Positions 9,776 to 22,124 are shown, numbered from the stretch's first letter. The stretch: DNA of 64,000 nucleotides from Vibrio sp. MedPE-SWchi (GCA_001874155.1 MPDB01000001.1:62001-126000), one strand, 5' to 3'. Notes: generated by a model not told the origin, from the letters alone. Numbers and translations are program-made.

Positions 9776-9808
9776 AAAAAACGTCGCATATAACATGCGA
9801 CGTTTTTT
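9776..9808. terminator. Bidirectional intrinsic terminator
   Basis: Perfect 14-base-pair stem, AAAAAACGTCGCAT paired with ATGCGACGTTTTTT, loop ataac. It serves queC (+) and the DUF2750 gene (-). Confidence 0.9.
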
Positions 9809-9818
9809 AAATTCAATC

Positions 9819-10190
9819 TTAGTTTACGACTTTTTCTAAATAGAGCTTAGCGAGATCTGAAGGTTCAATTTCTTTACCTTCAAGAGATGCATTCCAGTTT
9901 GTTCCAATTAGAACGCCATCTTCTGCAAGCGTAAGCAACCAATCCTCGACAAAGATATCGATTGGAATTTCTAAAACTTCAAAGTCAGCCCACTCTTCAA
10001 CATTGTGTGTCTGAGCATCTTCTTTCGCAGACCAGAAAGGCATCACTTCACTTTGTTCAAATTCACTTGAATCGCAAGCCAACCAACCTTCTTCATTTCG
10101 CAAGCCCCAAACGATTTTGTTTTGGCAAGTTTCAGCGACGAATAACTCAAGGTTAGCTTGAATATCAGCGGTTAATTTAGTCATGATCAT
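9819..10190 (-). CDS. DUF2750 domain protein
   Basis: Small acidic cytosolic protein of 123 residues, matching the DUF2750 pattern: an N-terminal helix, then WGLRNEEGWLACDSSEFEQSEVMPFWSAKEDAQ, then EIPIDIFVEDWLLTLAEDGVLIGTNWN. The family has no known function. It has no signal peptide or membrane segment. The start could equally be the ATG two codons later (MTKL at 10184). It is monocistronic between two terminators. Confidence 0.85.
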   Translation of the reverse strand: MIMTKLTADIQANLELFVAETCQNKIVWGLRNEEGWLACDSSEFEQSEVMPFWSAKEDAQTHNVEEWADFEVLEIPIDIFVEDWLLTLAEDGVLIGTNWNASLEGKEIEPSDLAKLYLEKVVN

Positions 10191-10262
10191 GTTCTCAGTA
10201 GGTTAGACGGCGCTAGATTACCATTTTCAATAAGTAAACTCATTATAAAATAAGAACAAAAT

Positions 10263-10286
10263 AAAAAGGGTGCTTTAGAAGCACCC
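10263..10286 (-). terminator. Intrinsic terminator of the TolC/OmpA-like operon
   Basis: Read on the minus strand: GGGTGCTT, loop cta, AAGCACCC, then TTTTTAT. It lies just downstream of the OmpA-like gene. Confidence 0.85.
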
Positions 10287-10320
10287 ATAGAAATGAAACG
10301 CTAGCCATTTCTGTAGTTAG

Positions 10321-10929
10321 TTATTTCGCAATTTTGTTGAAGATAGTCCAAGCTTCTTTCACTGACCCTTTGTAACCTACGACTGATGCTTCAACTTTTC
10401 GGTTTAGCGCATGGCTAACTTCATCTTCACCATAAGCGCTTAAGGAGGTGTCTCCATAACCCACGATGGTGATACGTGAAGCGTCAACATTGTTATCAAT
10501 GAGAGCGTCTTTAATCGCATTTGCTCTCTTCTTAGACAGAGCTAGGTTGTATTCTGGGTTACCGACTTTACTCGCGAAACCTTGTAGTTCGATTGAGGTC
10601 GTAGGATAGTCAGCTAGAAACTCAGACATCACCTCTATCTGGCCAAGGAATGCGTTGTTTAATTCATAAGAATCATTGCCAAACAAGATGTTCAAAGTCA
10701 TTTGTTCTTCGACTTCAATCTCAGTTCCACAACCATCATTATTGATTTCTGATGCTGGTGGAGTTTCAAGACAAAGATCGCGCGCATTGATGACGCCATC
10801 ACGATCGTCATCTAAAAGATCTTCAGCTTGAATCGTTACTGGAGTGTCAATGTATTCATATTCATCAGCTGAAACGTGAGTAGAAGCGCTGACCACGATG
10901 AGAAGCGGGGCAATTAGATAGTGATTCAT
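10321..10929 (-). CDS. OmpA-like outer membrane/periplasmic protein of the adhesin locus
   Basis: Exported protein of 202 residues: signal peptide to about residue 21 (HVSA|DEYEY), a thrombospondin type 3-like calcium segment DDDRDGVINARDLC (40-53), and a C-terminal OmpA peptidoglycan-binding domain (about 78-190) with YNLALSKKRANAIKDAL. The arginine that contacts peptidoglycan is present (R135). The usual aspartate of the GHTD motif is replaced: the sequence reads GFAS, with S120 at that place. It starts 1 base after the TolC-like gene, so the two are one operon next to the giant adhesin. Small OmpA-domain proteins often sit in such type I secretion loci; their role there is not established. 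Confidence 0.85.
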   Translation of the reverse strand: MNHYLIAPLLIVVSASTHVSADEYEYIDTPVTIQAEDLLDDDRDGVINARDLCLETPPASEINNDGCGTEIEVEEQMTLNILFGNDSYELNNAFLGQIEVMSEFLADYPTTSIELQGFASKVGNPEYNLALSKKRANAIKDALIDNNVDASRITIVGYGDTSLSAYGEDEVSHALNRKVEASVVGYKGSVKEAWTIFNKIAK

Positions 10930-10930
10930 A

Positions 10931-12241
10931 TTAATACTCCACCTTTTCGTTCCATTCGCTTGGCGTTGTGACTCTTAAAGCTGACAATAAGTTTCCAGAA
11001 GCATTCATCACTCGATACTTAGCATACTGTTCATCGTACTTAGCATCGATGTAGCCTTTTCTTGCTTCAAATAGTTCATTCTCTGTATTGAGGACGTCTA
11101 ATAAAGTTCGCTGCCCAATCCCATATTGCTTTTCATAAGAAATGACGGTTTCTGAGGCAGAATCTACATGGTCCGCTAAAAATTCTTTTTGTTGAACGGT
11201 GAGATCAAGCGCACTCCAAGAGAGCCTTAAGCCTTCTTCAACACTGCGGTACGTTCTATCACGAAAATCTTTTGCTTTGTTCAGTTGGTAGGCATAACTT
11301 TCAATCGTGTCGGAGTCTGAGCCACCATTATAAAGGTTATAACGCATTCTAAGCATTGCGGAGAACTCATCACTGCTTCCTTCAATCCCGCCTGCATCAT
11401 CATACCAAGTCTGTGCAGCCTCAATGGAGAGTGTAGGGTAGTTAACCCCTTTTGATTGCTTGTATTGGAACTTAGCTGCATCAACATCTGCTTGAGCAAC
11501 TTGAATCACAGGGTGCTGTGTGAAAGCGGTCGTGATTGCAGCATCAATTGTAAGAGGTAGCGCCATCTCATCGGCCATAGGGAACGTTAGACCTAACGGT
11601 GATTGACCGACAATTCTTCTAAACTGAGTGTGTACATCAAACAGGTTATTTTGCGCTGCAAGTAGGTTACCGTGAGCTTTTGCAATACGGGCTTCTACTT
11701 GAGACATATCAGCGGTTGAGCCAATACCAGATTCAACGCGTCTTTTGATGTCTTTATAAATGTCTTTGTGTTTGGCTAGATTGCTTTCGGACAAGCTTAA
11801 AATTTCATACGCTTTAGTTGAATCTAAATAAATCTTGGTGACTTCTAATGCCATGTCTTGCGCGTCAGAGACAAGCTGTAAACGAATGGATTCAGCATCT
11901 GCAGCCGTTCGATCCATATCATTTAGCGTTGAAGAACCATCCCAAAGCAGTTGCGTGAGAGTCAATGTCGCCTCTTTTCGCGTAAGTTCCGTGTCTTGCT
12001 CATTGCCCGTAGCAGGGTTAATTGCTTCATAGCCAATGCCAGCATCTAGGTCAAGACTAGGAAGATAGGCGCCACCAGAGGCGTCTGCGACGTAACGTTT
12101 GCTAACAAACTCGTTAAATGAGGCTTTGATGTCAGGGTTAGTTTCTAACGTATGGGCTACTGCCTGTTCGAGGGTTTGGCTATGGCTAGGAAAACTGACG
12201 GCAATTAGAAAGCTAATGGCCTTAACTCTATTCCAGTTCAC
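10931..12241 (-). CDS. TolC-family outer membrane channel for type I secretion (LapE-like)
   Basis: Outer membrane efflux protein of 436 residues with a signal peptide (MNWNRVKAISFLIAVSFPSHS|Q) and the two structural repeats of TolC: long coiled helices such as SEAETL-like DAQDMALEVTKIYLDSTKAYEIL and, in the second half, SVEEGLRLSWSALD and GQRTLLDVLNTENELFEARKGYIDAKYDEQYAKYRVMNASGNLL. The start is GTG at 12241, with AAGGAG seven bases before it. It is divergent from the giant adhesin, so export of that adhesin is its likely job. The inner-membrane ABC ATPase and HlyD-type adaptor needed for a complete machine are not in the window. Confidence 0.9.
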   Translation of the reverse strand: MNWNRVKAISFLIAVSFPSHSQTLEQAVAHTLETNPDIKASFNEFVSKRYVADASGGAYLPSLDLDAGIGYEAINPATGNEQDTELTRKEATLTLTQLLWDGSSTLNDMDRTAADAESIRLQLVSDAQDMALEVTKIYLDSTKAYEILSLSESNLAKHKDIYKDIKRRVESGIGSTADMSQVEARIAKAHGNLLAAQNNLFDVHTQFRRIVGQSPLGLTFPMADEMALPLTIDAAITTAFTQHPVIQVAQADVDAAKFQYKQSKGVNYPTLSIEAAQTWYDDAGGIEGSSDEFSAMLRMRYNLYNGGSDSDTIESYAYQLNKAKDFRDRTYRSVEEGLRLSWSALDLTVQQKEFLADHVDSASETVISYEKQYGIGQRTLLDVLNTENELFEARKGYIDAKYDEQYAKYRVMNASGNLLSALRVTTPSEWNEKVEY

Positions 12242-12617
12242 TCTGTCTCTCCTTGGACGACTAAAGTTATATCGATTATGTGATGCGTCAATAAAATAAC
12301 ATAAATTATTATAATGACTAATGATTTCGGTGGGAATGTGTAATCAGCTTGTAAAAATGTGTACTCAACCGTTGAGAGTGCGTTGGATATCACAACTGGA
12401 AATATTGAACCAATATCACACAATAAGTGTGATATTGCTCCATTTATAGCGGTGTGACATACATCAACATATGAGCGCATGTTCGTTAGCAGAATGTTGT
12501 GTTATTGGTTTTGTTTGCTATGTATTAATGGTAAGTTATAGCAAATGTGAATGGATTCTTTTCTGTCATAAAATTGACAGAATTGATCGAGTAGTTTTAG
12601 CGAAGCAGAGGCTTGGT
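12242..12617. promoter_or_regulatory. Divergent control region between TolC-like gene and adhesin
   Basis: 376 bases, very AT-rich, no coding signal. The octamer ATATCACA occurs at 12387-12394 and 12413-12420, and inverted (TGTGATAT) at 12428-12435. The last two belong to a perfect 11-base inverted repeat, CAATATCACAC (12411-12421) and GTGTGATATTG (12427-12437), with spacer aataa. No T run follows, so an operator is more likely than a terminator. A weak CRP-like element, TGTGA-N6-TCAAC, is at 12453-12468. The region lies between the two divergent starts and probably holds promoters for both. Confidence 0.55.
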
Positions 12618-15600
12618 ATGGGAATTGGAACTCTTATTGGTGGTAATTTAGCTGCCGGACAAATTATCGTTATAGATGTTAACGGTAACATTAAAATCAT
12701 CAATGAAGGGGACCAAGTTCTTCCAGGTGAAGTTATCGTAAAAAATGACGGTACTTTGGATACTCAACCAGATCAAGGGCTTCAGGTTGAACTGGTTGGT
12801 GAAGAAGGTGAATTACAAGATATATCTGGTGAGATTGAAGATATCTTTGCAGCCTTAGAAGAAGGTCAAGACCCAACACAATTGGGTGAAGACTTTGCTA
12901 CAGCCGCTGGTGGTAATTCGGGTTCAAGCTTGACCGCGTCAGGCAGTGTTACTCGAGATGGTAGTGAAACTATAGCCCAAACTAACTTTGACACTCAAGG
13001 GCTTGAAAACCTTGGTTTGTCTCAAACTCAAAGCCTTACACTTCTCCAACAATTTCGTCAATTTGCACCTAATTTTGTCAACGCTAGCCTTGCTGCACTA
13101 GGTGATGGGGTTGATGTAACCACCGATGAAGATACAACATTAACAGGTCAACTTGCTGCAACAGATGCTAATGGTGATGATCTTACTTACTCTCAAACGT
13201 CAGCTGCTGAAAATGGCAGTGTGACTGTTAATCCTGATGGTTCATGGGAGTATATCCCAAATGAAAACTATAACGGGGCAGATAGCTTCACAGTTCAGGT
13301 GTCAGATGGTCAAGGTGGTCTAGATACTTTAACAATTAATATTTCAGTGACACCTGTTAATGACGATCCAACATTTGTTGATGAATCTAATGCTCTTCTT
13401 GTCGGAAATATTGAAGTTACGACTAAAGAAGACGAAGCTACTTCAGGTAATGTTCAAGCAACGGATGTAGACGGTGACGACCTTACCTATGCTGTTTTAA
13501 CCCAAGGTGAAAACGGGATCGTTACCGTTGATGCTGATGGCAATTGGGAATACACACCAAATGAAGAATATAACGGTTCTGATACTTTTGACATCCAAGT
13601 TAGCGATGGCCAAGGTGGATTCGATACGGTAACAGTCGATGTAACGGTACTCGCTGTAGCAGAAATGTCAGTTACGGCAGGTGAAGCAGCCATTGAAGGT
13701 GACGAGAGCTACTTGTCCTTTACGATTAATCTTGATCAAGCTGTGTCTGAAGATGTATTTCTGAGCTTAACTTTAGAGGCAGATGGTGATTCCGCGACTA
13801 AAGGCTCAGACTACCTTAAGGATCTCTTTGTATCAAATGGCGAAGGTGGTTACAGAGCCATAACGGAGCAAGATCTAACTATTCCGTCAGGTGATACTGA
13901 ACTTGTGGTTTACGTTCAGTTAAAAGACGACTATCTGTATGAAGTTTCAGAAAGCATTTCTTTATTAGCCACAAGTAAAAGCGATTTTTTAGAAAATACT
14001 GAAGCTTCGGCCACTGGTCTGGTCACCGATGAAGTGGAGTTCGGTGCAGAAGACACGGTCTACGCACAGATTGAAGTGAATGATGACTCGGTTCAAGAAG
14101 GAGAGTCACTGACGTACACCGTGACCTTAGTCGACAGCAAAGGCAATGTGATTGACGATCTGCCTCGTGGCACTGACATTGAAGTTGCACTGGATTGGTC
14201 GGGCAAAGCGTCACGCGGTGACGACACCAGTGACTTACCAGAGAGCATTTCCATTGGTCGCTCTGGGACAGCAGAGTTCACAGTAGACGCTACGGACGAC
14301 TTCTTAGCGGAAGGCAGTGAGAAACTGAATGTTCGTATTACAGAGGTAACAGACGAGGGTGGAAGTTTTGAAGCGGTAGCGGTATCAACTAGTAGAAGTA
14401 CTGCAGAGAGCAAGATTGTTGATGAAGATATCCCGGATGTCGTTACTGTCGGCCTTACTGGCCCCTCAGAAGTGAAAGAAGGTGAACAAACTAACGAGTT
14501 TACAGTGTCTTTGGGCGAAAAGGCTCCTGCAGGAAGTATCGTAACCTTGTCATATACATATGTAACTGCTCAAGGTGAGGATATCCAAGAGCAGCGTACT
14601 GCAGTCGTTAATAGTGATGGTCTTACCGCTAACTTTGCTATAGATACTAATGATGATGACGAGCATGATCCAGATGAAACATTTGTAGTATCTGTTGAAG
14701 CAATACAGTTTGAAGGTAAGGATGTTTTTGAAGAAATTAATGTCTCTAAAGCGAGCCAAGAAGTAACAATTAATGACAGCACCGACAATCCACCAAAATC
14801 TGAAGATTTTACTCAGCAAGTACTCTCTAGCGGAAAATCTTATGTCGTTTTTGACACGGGTACAGGCACCATTGCAGGGGTTGGAACAGATCACATATCT
14901 GATAAGGAAGATGACCTTAACGATAATGCAAACTTACAAGTAGTCATAACTGAACTTCCTGAACATGGTACGCTTTGGTACAACGATGTTAAAATTGAAA
15001 AAGCTGATCTTTACACTGGGGATGGCGATGGAAAAATCCCTGAAAATGTCCCTAGATACGATCCAAATCTTATACAGTACCAGCCAGATAATGACTCTGA
15101 AGGCTTTATCTTAGGCGTTAAAGAAGCACAGCTAGATGAGGCTGGTTCAAACAACAAAGAATTCCTAAACTGGGGTGAAGCTACGGGCAATGGTAACGAA
15201 CGAGTCCTAGATTTGGGCGGCGATAAACAAGTGACCATTAGCTCTAAAGGCGGGAACCTAATTCAGTACATGGGTGACCCGAATGCAGACCATGTTGGTT
15301 ACGGAATAGGTGTGAAGAATGATGGTGGTATCAATAAAAATGAAACCATCTCAATAGACTTTAATGACCGCCCTGCCGACAGCGTTACTTTTGGCCTCGA
15401 TGGTTTGGGTGGATGGTTCGATGAGAACTTGAATGATAAGAATGAATCCTCAGTCCAAATTATCGTTCACTACCAAGGTGGCCCAGCGGAAGGCGTTGAA
15501 TACACTTATCAAAAATCGACGCAAGGGGATAGTAATCTATTCCACGAAATCACAATACCAGTCAGTGCAGATAGTGATAATGGAACATTAATCGCTGTTG

Positions 15601-18600
15601 ATGGATCTCTTCCAGAAGGAGCGCTGATAACGAGTGTAGATTTAAGCACCATTGGTAACGGTAACTGGGAGCTTCGTTATATTGAAACAGAAGCGACCGA
15701 TAGTTTTGACTATCGTGCGGTAGATTCAGATGGAAATGTCAGTGATGAGTCTACGGTCACCATTGATGAATCGAATGGTGCACTTGACGCTGTTAATGAT
15801 CCTAAAGCGTTCTCTGTTGAACTCGGTACGTTTAATGAAAATTCATGGAATGTTGAGGGAGCGAATATTAGTGCTAGCTACCAAGATGATCCTCAAACGA
15901 TTACTGAAGATGGTGTTAAAAGAGGTGTTGGCGGCCACGAAAATGGTGGTATTGCGGCTCAGATTCAATATAACCGAGATGATGCTGAGTCTGAGCAATT
16001 TATTATCGATTTGGATCAACCGGCAACAGAGTTTAGCTTCACTGTTTCAAACCTATTTAAAGGTGAAGGTGATAACCCTGCCAATCACGAACAAGGACGC
16101 TGGACTGCGTATCTTGATGGTGTCGCTGTTGCAAGTGATACATTCGTTGCGAATGAAGGTCACAACAAAGGCTCTTACAATATTGAATTAGGGGAAAGTG
16201 ATAGTCCAATAGCATTTGATAGCATTGTCTTTGAGTCTACGGAATTTGCAGATGTACCAGCTAAAGGTAACGATTCATCAGATTACTTCTTAACCGGATT
16301 TAAAGCATCCAGTGAAGGTGCGTATGCCGTTAATCAAGGTGGGATTTTAGAGATTCCAGCATCTCAATTGGGGCTTGGTTCAGAGCTATTAGACAACGAC
16401 TCCGATGCAGACGGCGACCCAATTAGAATCACGTATGTCTATGGTGAAAGCGAAGGTGATGCTTATGTTAAAGATGGCATTGTCTACTTTGACTTCACCG
16501 GAGATGCTTTCACCGGCGAGACTACATTCCAATATCAAATTACTGATGACCGAGGCAATGTTGCTAATGCGACAGTTAACGTTATTGTTAACCCAACTCC
16601 ATCAGAATCGACAGTTGATTCTGTTGCTCTTGTTGAATCAACAGTGCCAGAAGGTAATGACTTAGCGTTTAAAGTCTCCCTTGACTCAAGTGCATTGGTT
16701 GAAACTAAACTCAAACTTACATTTGGTTCTGATTCTGATACAGCAAGTGATGAAGAAGAAACCACGGATGTTGACTTGAGTAAACTTGTCTTTACTAATG
16801 GTGTTAAGTTTGAAAGTGGTGAACTTATTGTTCCTGTCGGCGTCAAAGACTTTACTATTTTGATTCCAACTGAGACAGATGGACTTCACGAAGGTGATGA
16901 GACATACACTATTAAAGTTGGTGAGGAAACTGCAACAGGTACTATTCAAGATGCAGATAATCTTGACTTGTCTGTGACTTCACTGGGTGATGTATCAGAA
17001 GGGTCAGTGGCAACATTTGAAGTCTCTATCGGTAAGCCATCTGTTAAAGAAGTTACCCTTTCTCTGGCAGTCAATACCGATGGCGCTCAAAATACAGCAG
17101 AGGCCGAAGACTTTGCAGCTCCAACGTTTAACGCTTACTACGTGGCAAATGAGAATGGCGTGGATGTAAACAAGCCTTTAGAAGTTACTGTTGAAAATGG
17201 CAAACCAGTGGTCACGGTTCCCGGTGGTTTAGCAATCACATCTATCTTTGTTAATGTAGCAACAGATTCTGATGAGGTTTATGAAGGCGGCGAACAGTTC
17301 GAACTCGTTGTTAGTGAAATTGAATTCATTGAAGATACAGCTAAAGATAATGCCACTATTTTCGATGATGGTTCGATGGACCCTGATGGTGATGGCCCAC
17401 TTAATGCTGATGACGACCGTCCAATGGTTGAATCCATCTCTAACATTGATATTCAAGAAGGTGAAGTTGGAACTTTCACGGTAGAGCTTTCAAATGCAAG
17501 TACAACTGACACCGTTGTTTTACTCTCATTGATTGATGGCTCCGCTACGAGTAATTCTAGTGACCCTTCTAAGGGTGACTACAATGCGTCATCTGTGACG
17601 ATAACATTTAGTAATGGTGATTCTCAGGTAGTTCAAGAAGTTGAAGTTCAAGATGGTAAGTTCAATGTGACGGTTCCTTCTGGTTTTGACTCATTCTCAG
17701 TAGGTGTGGCAACTAATCAAGATTCACATACGGATAGTCTTGAGCACTTTATTCTTACTGGTAAAACGACAGCTCAACAGAGTGATGAATCTGGAACTGC
17801 AATAATCACCGATAATGAAGCTCCAATAGTTGATTTGAATGGTAGCCAATACGACGTTGAATTTGTCAGTGAAACGGCAGGATATAGCAGTATCTTTGGG
17901 TATTATATTTTTGATGAGAAGAGCAATACTCACGAGCTAAGAACTCTGATTACAAATACCAATGATCAATCAGAAGGTTCGCTATTAGACTCGCCATTTA
18001 CACAGATCGATAACGTTGAATTTTTCTTGATACCCGATGGCTATGATCTTTTAGAAACTGATGATTTATTTAACTTATCTATGAACAATGAGGGTGAACT
18101 GTTAGTCAACGGAACAGTTCAAGAAGGGGTTAATGTATTTACTACTCTAGATGATGATAGCCAGGTCCGCCGAACCATTAATGACGATGGCGATTTGATT
18201 CTAAGTTTCGATGATCAACGCGGTAACGGTCGAGATGATAATGACTACAACGATTTAGTGATCAAAGTAACAAATATTGATAAGCCGACAGGCTTTGTGA
18301 GCGAGTACACCGAAGGAGAAGATCCAGTTCACATTGCTGACACTGATGCGGATATCTTCGATGATAAAGATGTTGTTAAGTCTATGACTATCGAGCTTAC
18401 CAATAAGGCTGATGGTGATTCGTTTATAAACATACCGGGCACTGCTGAGCTACCTGCGATCGATGGGTTGGTATTTGAAGTAAGTGCGGGTGAAACTATT
18501 ATCACAGTTTCTTCTGAATTTGGTAATGGCGTTTCCGCGAAGTTATTCGAAGATTTCTTAACTCAAGTACAGTTTACGAATTCAAGCGACACTCCAAACA

Positions 18601-21600
18601 CTGCAGACCGTGTTATTCATGTTTCGGTCATCGATGGGGCTGGTCAGCCATCAAATACCGCAACGACATCAATTAGAGTAATTCCAGTTGCTGATATTAC
18701 AGTTTCGGGCCAGTCCATTGGTGCCGAAGATTCTTTGATTGAACTAGATATCGATATCCCATCGGGTAGTGCCATCACCCAATTAGAAGTGAGTGAGATC
18801 CCACCAGGTACAGAGTTGTATGTAGATGGTCAAAAGGTCATAGTAACTGACGGTAAAGCAGTGTTTGGTGCTGACAGTACAACCAAAGTAGAAGTAAAAC
18901 CAGCGGAAGATAGTGATGTTGACTTCGCGCTTAAAGTACAAGGGTTAGATGCTGGTAACGGTATTGTCGAACGGAGCCATGACGTGAATGTTGTGGTTAA
19001 CCCTATTGCAGATAAACCATCACTGTTTGTTACAGATCCTACGGTCCTTTCATTTAATAACTTTGAACAAGTCGACCTTAGCGGGCGTTCTTGGCGCGGT
19101 AACGTATCAAATGATGAACTGAATGATGAGGGCTCTACTGGTAAATGGCTAGCAGATTCCGATACTGGTCGAGGCGAAGTAGGTAAAGAGGGTGTTTATT
19201 TAGGCGGAGGAGATCAAAACCAACTCTTTGAATTAGAGGGTGGGCGTCGAGATAATACTCTGTCTACGGAATTCGAAGCGAAAGCCGGAAACTTCTATTC
19301 AATTTCGTTTGATATATCATCAAGAAGAGTAGGCTCTTCCCCTGCCAAACTGTTTTTAGTCAGTGAGGCAGGTGAAAGAACTGAGATATTCGATTATGAT
19401 AAAATCGAAGGTGGTCAGGCAATAGGTTGGTCAAAAGAGAAAGTTACTTTTGAAACCCCAGAGGAAGGTACGTATACATTAGTGTTTGAGTCAAATCAAA
19501 CAGATACTTATGGTGCGTTATTAGACAATATCGAACTCACAACAGCAGACAATTATGGATATGAAGACTCCTTCATTAATATAAGTGATTTAGTTGTAGG
19601 GGCTTCTAAAGATACAGACGGTTCGGAAGAGCTAACCGTTTTACTGGAAGGCTTACCTGAAGGCACCATTGTTCGAACTGCTGGTGAAGATGACATTATC
19701 GTTGGTGAAGATGGAATTGCAGATATCTCTAATTGGGATGATTTGGTTAACCTGCAAATCAAGTTTACTGAGCCTAGTCCTGAAGATGAACCTTATCCAG
19801 TTACCGTTACGGTCACTTCTTCTGAAACAGATTCTAATTTTCCTAATGAGACTAGCTCAGTATCTGAAACAATTAATGTAACGGTAAGGGAAGTATCAGA
19901 TGTCACTCCGATTCCAACACCTAACCCTGATGCCGAAAGTAGATCAATCTTGGCTGATGAAGATGAAGCTATTAATTTGTCTTTAAGTGATTTTGGTATC
20001 ACTGATGTTGATACAACGATTACCTTTACGCATTTAGGGAACGGTGAAATACAGATCAAATCTGGCGATGTTTGGATTACTCTAAATGATAATGAAGTCT
20101 CTTCTGCAGAAGTAAATGCTGGGAATGTTCGTTTTAAGCCAGCTGAAGATGAATCGGCTGATGATAGCTTCCCAGACAATAGTGAAGTAGGCGATCAACA
20201 TAAAGATTACGCTAAGTTTGATTTTGTGGTCAGCAAAGATGGAAGCTCTTCAGAGGTTAAAACTCTGACAGTTGATGTAACGCCAGTTGCTGACGCGCCA
20301 GATGTTTCAATTTTCGTTGGTGACCCAACATTAATCTCAAACGTACCAGACCATCTTATGAGTGGAACTGATTATGAATCATGGGATTCAATCTCGAATG
20401 CTTATAATAAAGAGACATTGGATGATGACGTTAATACTCATTATGATGCTTCTACTACAGCAATTCGTGGGCTAGGAAACGCCGATGTAATTACGGCAGC
20501 TTCAGGAAAAGACCACATTCTAGTTGGTGATGATGGAGTCTTAGGGAATTCCGACGGTGATAATGTAGGTCAAGTAAATGATACGTTGTATGGCAGTATT
20601 GGTAATGATGTTTTAATTGGAGAGCAGGGTAATGACGGCTTATACGGTGACAGAGGGATCGACACGGCTGTATACGCAGGAAAGTTTGAAGATTACTCAA
20701 TAACAAAGCCAACATTATCTGCTGGGAATGTTTTGTACTTTGAAGTTAAAGATAACCAAACGAACGATAACCCTTATGGTGGTGAAGGTTTAGATGGCTT
20801 GTATTCGATTGAAAGATTACAGTTTTCTGATGGAACGTACTTTTATCAAGATAATGAGTGGGTTAAAGAAGAGAGTTTTACATCTTTGTCTTTGGAGTTA
20901 ACAGTTTCTCTAACAGACATCGATGGAAGTGAATCGCTTAAAGATAACGCTATTAAGCTGACGGGTATTCCTGACGGTATTACATTGATGATTGAAGGAG
21001 AAGAGGTTACAGACTTTACATTATCTAACGGCATTAAAACTTTTTCTATTCCAGTAACGTTAGATGATAACTATTCTGCCTCTATAGATAATGCTTCGCT
21101 GAATGTGCCTTCTGATTTTACCGGCTCGCTAGACTTTAACGTTTCCGCTACTGCTATCTCGGTAGAGGAATCAAATGGCTCAGAAAGTCTAGGCCAAGAT
21201 GAAAATATAATCCGCCTAAATGATGAAAGTAGCTTTGATATTCTGTCCTCAGGAGACGATGTTCGAGATACAGTTAAAGTGAAAACGCAAGGGCAATCTG
21301 AAACGTTACAGTGGAGTCACACAGGTTCAGGCGGCACTGTCCACGGAATTCTAGGTAAAGATAATGCTGAGCTTATCAATGTTGGTGATGCAGGAGACAA
21401 AGTCGAATCAGGGCAAGGTGATGATGTCATATTCCTAGGAGACAGCGACCGAGATACTCCTCAAGCTGGTTCACAAGCAGAGAGAGAGTTTAATAGATTC
21501 ATTTCGGGTCTAGATTCTGAACATGTTAAAGATGATACTGAGTTCAATGGAAATAGTGGAAGCAACAGTTCAATAGATTACGCTCACTCAGGCTCTGGTA

Positions 21601-22124
21601 ATGACACGGTGTACGGAGAAGGCGGTATTGACGCAATCTTTGGCGGTACTGGTGACGACAAACTTTACGGTGGCGAAGGAACAGATGGACTTCGTGGTGG
21701 GAGTGGAGATGACTTGTTATCTGGTGGTGAAGGCAACGATGTTCTCATCGGCGGTGAAGGAAACGATTTATTAATCGGTGGTGAAGGTGAAGACTTATTT
21801 AAGTGGGTAGACGATAGTTATTCAAACCATCAAGATGTAATTACTGATTTCAAATTCGGTGAAGATTATATCGATTTATCTGAACTAGTATCGGGGAATT
21901 CTACAGATGAAATGGAATCGTTTTTAAGTAACATTGTTGTTGAAGTGGAAGGGGCTGGCGATGATGCAGATATCAAGCTTACCCTGACTGACGGCGAAGA
22001 TAATACTCAGGAAATCATTTTGCAAGATGTAGGTGCACAAAGTCCGTTTGGAGACTTTATTGAAAGTCAATCGCCTGACAATATTAGTTTGCTCAATGAT
22101 ATTGTTAAGTTGAATATAGACTAA
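12618..22124 (+). CDS. Giant RTX adhesin, LapA/BapA-like type I secretion substrate
   Basis: Predicted cell-surface biofilm adhesin of about 3168 residues. Residues 1-94 form an N-terminal retention module ([20 protein letters not shown]...). T95-A96-A97-G98 (12900-12911) matches the LapG periplasmic protease site. Two cadherin-like tandem repeats follow (about 163-250 and 265-345; [22 protein letters not shown]), then Calx-beta/Ig-like modules, a DUF4114-like domain (about 1751-1885, [12 protein letters not shown]), a jelly-roll-like ligand-binding candidate (about 2144-2310), RTX calcium nonapeptides (about 2630-2690 and 2991-3057), and a C-terminal type I secretion signal. I start at ATG 12618 (AGAGG six bases upstream): the 49 in-frame upstream codons hold six cysteines, whereas I see none in the rest. 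Confidence 0.9.
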   Translation: MGIGTLIGGNLAAGQIIVIDVNGNIKIINEGDQVLPGEVIVKNDGTLDTQPDQGLQVELVGEEGELQDISGEIEDIFAALEEGQDPTQLGEDFATAAGGNSGSSLTASGSVTRDGSETIAQTNFDTQGLENLGLSQTQSLTLLQQFRQFAPNFVNASLAALGDGVDVTTDEDTTLTGQLAATDANGDDLTYSQTSAAENGSVTVNPDGSWEYIPNENYNGADSFTVQVSDGQGGLDTLTINISVTPVNDDPTFVDESNALLVGNIEVTTKEDEATSGNVQATDVDGDDLTYAVLTQGENGIVTVDADGNWEYTPNEEYNGSDTFDIQVSDGQGGFDTVTVDVTVLAVAEMSVTAGEAAIEGDESYLSFTINLDQAVSEDVFLSLTLEADGDSATKGSDYLKDLFVSNGEGGYRAITEQDLTIPSGDTELVVYVQLKDDYLYEVSESISLLATSKSDFLENTEASATGLVTDEVEFGAEDTVYAQIEVNDDSVQEGESLTYTVTLVDSKGNVIDDLPRGTDIEVALDWSGKASRGDDTSDLPESISIGRSGTAEFTVDATDDFLAEGSEKLNVRITEVTDEGGSFEAVAVSTSRSTAESKIVDEDIPDVVTVGLTGPSEVKEGEQTNEFTVSLGEKAPAGSIVTLSYTYVTAQGEDIQEQRTAVVNSDGLTANFAIDTNDDDEHDPDETFVVSVEAIQFEGKDVFEEINVSKASQEVTINDSTDNPPKSEDFTQQVLSSGKSYVVFDTGTGTIAGVGTDHISDKEDDLNDNANLQVVITELPEHGTLWYNDVKIEKADLYTGDGDGKIPENVPRYDPNLIQYQPDNDSEGFILGVKEAQLDEAGSNNKEFLNWGEATGNGNERVLDLGGDKQVTISSKGGNLIQYMGDPNADHVGYGIGVKNDGGINKNETISIDFNDRPADSVTFGLDGLGGWFDENLNDKNESSVQIIVHYQGGPAEGVEYTYQKSTQGDSNLFHEITIPVSADSDNGTLIAVDGSLPEGALITSVDLSTIGNGNWELRYIETEATDSFDYRAVDSDGNVSDESTVTIDESNGALDAVNDPKAFSVELGTFNENSWNVEGANISASYQDDPQTITEDGVKRGVGGHENGGIAAQIQYNRDDAESEQFIIDLDQPATEFSFTVSNLFKGEGDNPANHEQGRWTAYLDGVAVASDTFVANEGHNKGSYNIELGESDSPIAFDSIVFESTEFADVPAKGNDSSDYFLTGFKASSEGAYAVNQGGILEIPASQLGLGSELLDNDSDADGDPIRITYVYGESEGDAYVKDGIVYFDFTGDAFTGETTFQYQITDDRGNVANATVNVIVNPTPSESTVDSVALVESTVPEGNDLAFKVSLDSSALVETKLKLTFGSDSDTASDEEETTDVDLSKLVFTNGVKFESGELIVPVGVKDFTILIPTETDGLHEGDETYTIKVGEETATGTIQDADNLDLSVTSLGDVSEGSVATFEVSIGKPSVKEVTLSLAVNTDGAQNTAEAEDFAAPTFNAYYVANENGVDVNKPLEVTVENGKPVVTVPGGLAITSIFVNVATDSDEVYEGGEQFELVVSEIEFIEDTAKDNATIFDDGSMDPDGDGPLNADDDRPMVESISNIDIQEGEVGTFTVELSNASTTDTVVLLSLIDGSATSNSSDPSKGDYNASSVTITFSNGDSQVVQEVEVQDGKFNVTVPSGFDSFSVGVATNQDSHTDSLEHFILTGKTTAQQSDESGTAIITDNEAPIVDLNGSQYDVEFVSETAGYSSIFGYYIFDEKSNTHELRTLITNTNDQSEGSLLDSPFTQIDNVEFFLIPDGYDLLETDDLFNLSMNNEGELLVNGTVQEGVNVFTTLDDDSQVRRTINDDGDLILSFDDQRGNGRDDNDYNDLVIKVTNIDKPTGFVSEYTEGEDPVHIADTDADIFDDKDVVKSMTIELTNKADGDSFINIPGTAELPAIDGLVFEVSAGETIITVSSEFGNGVSAKLFEDFLTQVQFTNSSDTPNTADRVIHVSVIDGAGQPSNTATTSIRVIPVADITVSGQSIGAEDSLIELDIDIPSGSAITQLEVSEIPPGTELYVDGQKVIVTDGKAVFGADSTTKVEVKPAEDSDVDFALKVQGLDAGNGIVERSHDVNVVVNPIADKPSLFVTDPTVLSFNNFEQVDLSGRSWRGNVSNDELNDEGSTGKWLADSDTGRGEVGKEGVYLGGGDQNQLFELEGGRRDNTLSTEFEAKAGNFYSISFDISSRRVGSSPAKLFLVSEAGERTEIFDYDKIEGGQAIGWSKEKVTFETPEEGTYTLVFESNQTDTYGALLDNIELTTADNYGYEDSFINISDLVVGASKDTDGSEELTVLLEGLPEGTIVRTAGEDDIIVGEDGIADISNWDDLVNLQIKFTEPSPEDEPYPVTVTVTSSETDSNFPNETSSVSETINVTVREVSDVTPIPTPNPDAESRSILADEDEAINLSLSDFGITDVDTTITFTHLGNGEIQIKSGDVWITLNDNEVSSAEVNAGNVRFKPAEDESADDSFPDNSEVGDQHKDYAKFDFVVSKDGSSSEVKTLTVDVTPVADAPDVSIFVGDPTLISNVPDHLMSGTDYESWDSISNAYNKETLDDDVNTHYDASTTAIRGLGNADVITAASGKDHILVGDDGVLGNSDGDNVGQVNDTLYGSIGNDVLIGEQGNDGLYGDRGIDTAVYAGKFEDYSITKPTLSAGNVLYFEVKDNQTNDNPYGGEGLDGLYSIERLQFSDGTYFYQDNEWVKEESFTSLSLELTVSLTDIDGSESLKDNAIKLTGIPDGITLMIEGEEVTDFTLSNGIKTFSIPVTLDDNYSASIDNASLNVPSDFTGSLDFNVSATAISVEESNGSESLGQDENIIRLNDESSFDILSSGDDVRDTVKVKTQGQSETLQWSHTGSGGTVHGILGKDNAELINVGDAGDKVESGQGDDVIFLGDSDRDTPQAGSQAEREFNRFISGLDSEHVKDDTEFNGNSGSNSSIDYAHSGSGNDTVYGEGGIDAIFGGTGDDKLYGGEGTDGLRGGSGDDLLSGGEGNDVLIGGEGNDLLIGGEGEDLFKWVDDSYSNHQDVITDFKFGEDYIDLSELVSGNSTDEMESFLSNIVVEVEGAGDDADIKLTLTDGEDNTQEIILQDVGAQSPFGDFIESQSPDNISLLNDIVKLNID

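Noticed and set aside
12411..12437. Reading the inverted repeat before the adhesin as a CRP site or terminator
   Set aside because: The half-sites face outward relative to the CRP consensus, and no T run follows on either strand.
12471..12617. N-terminal extension of the adhesin frame starting at 12471
   Set aside because: The 49 extra codons contain six cysteines, overlap the control region, and lack a ribosome site; the ATG at 12618 has AGAGG six bases upstream and begins at the conserved retention module.
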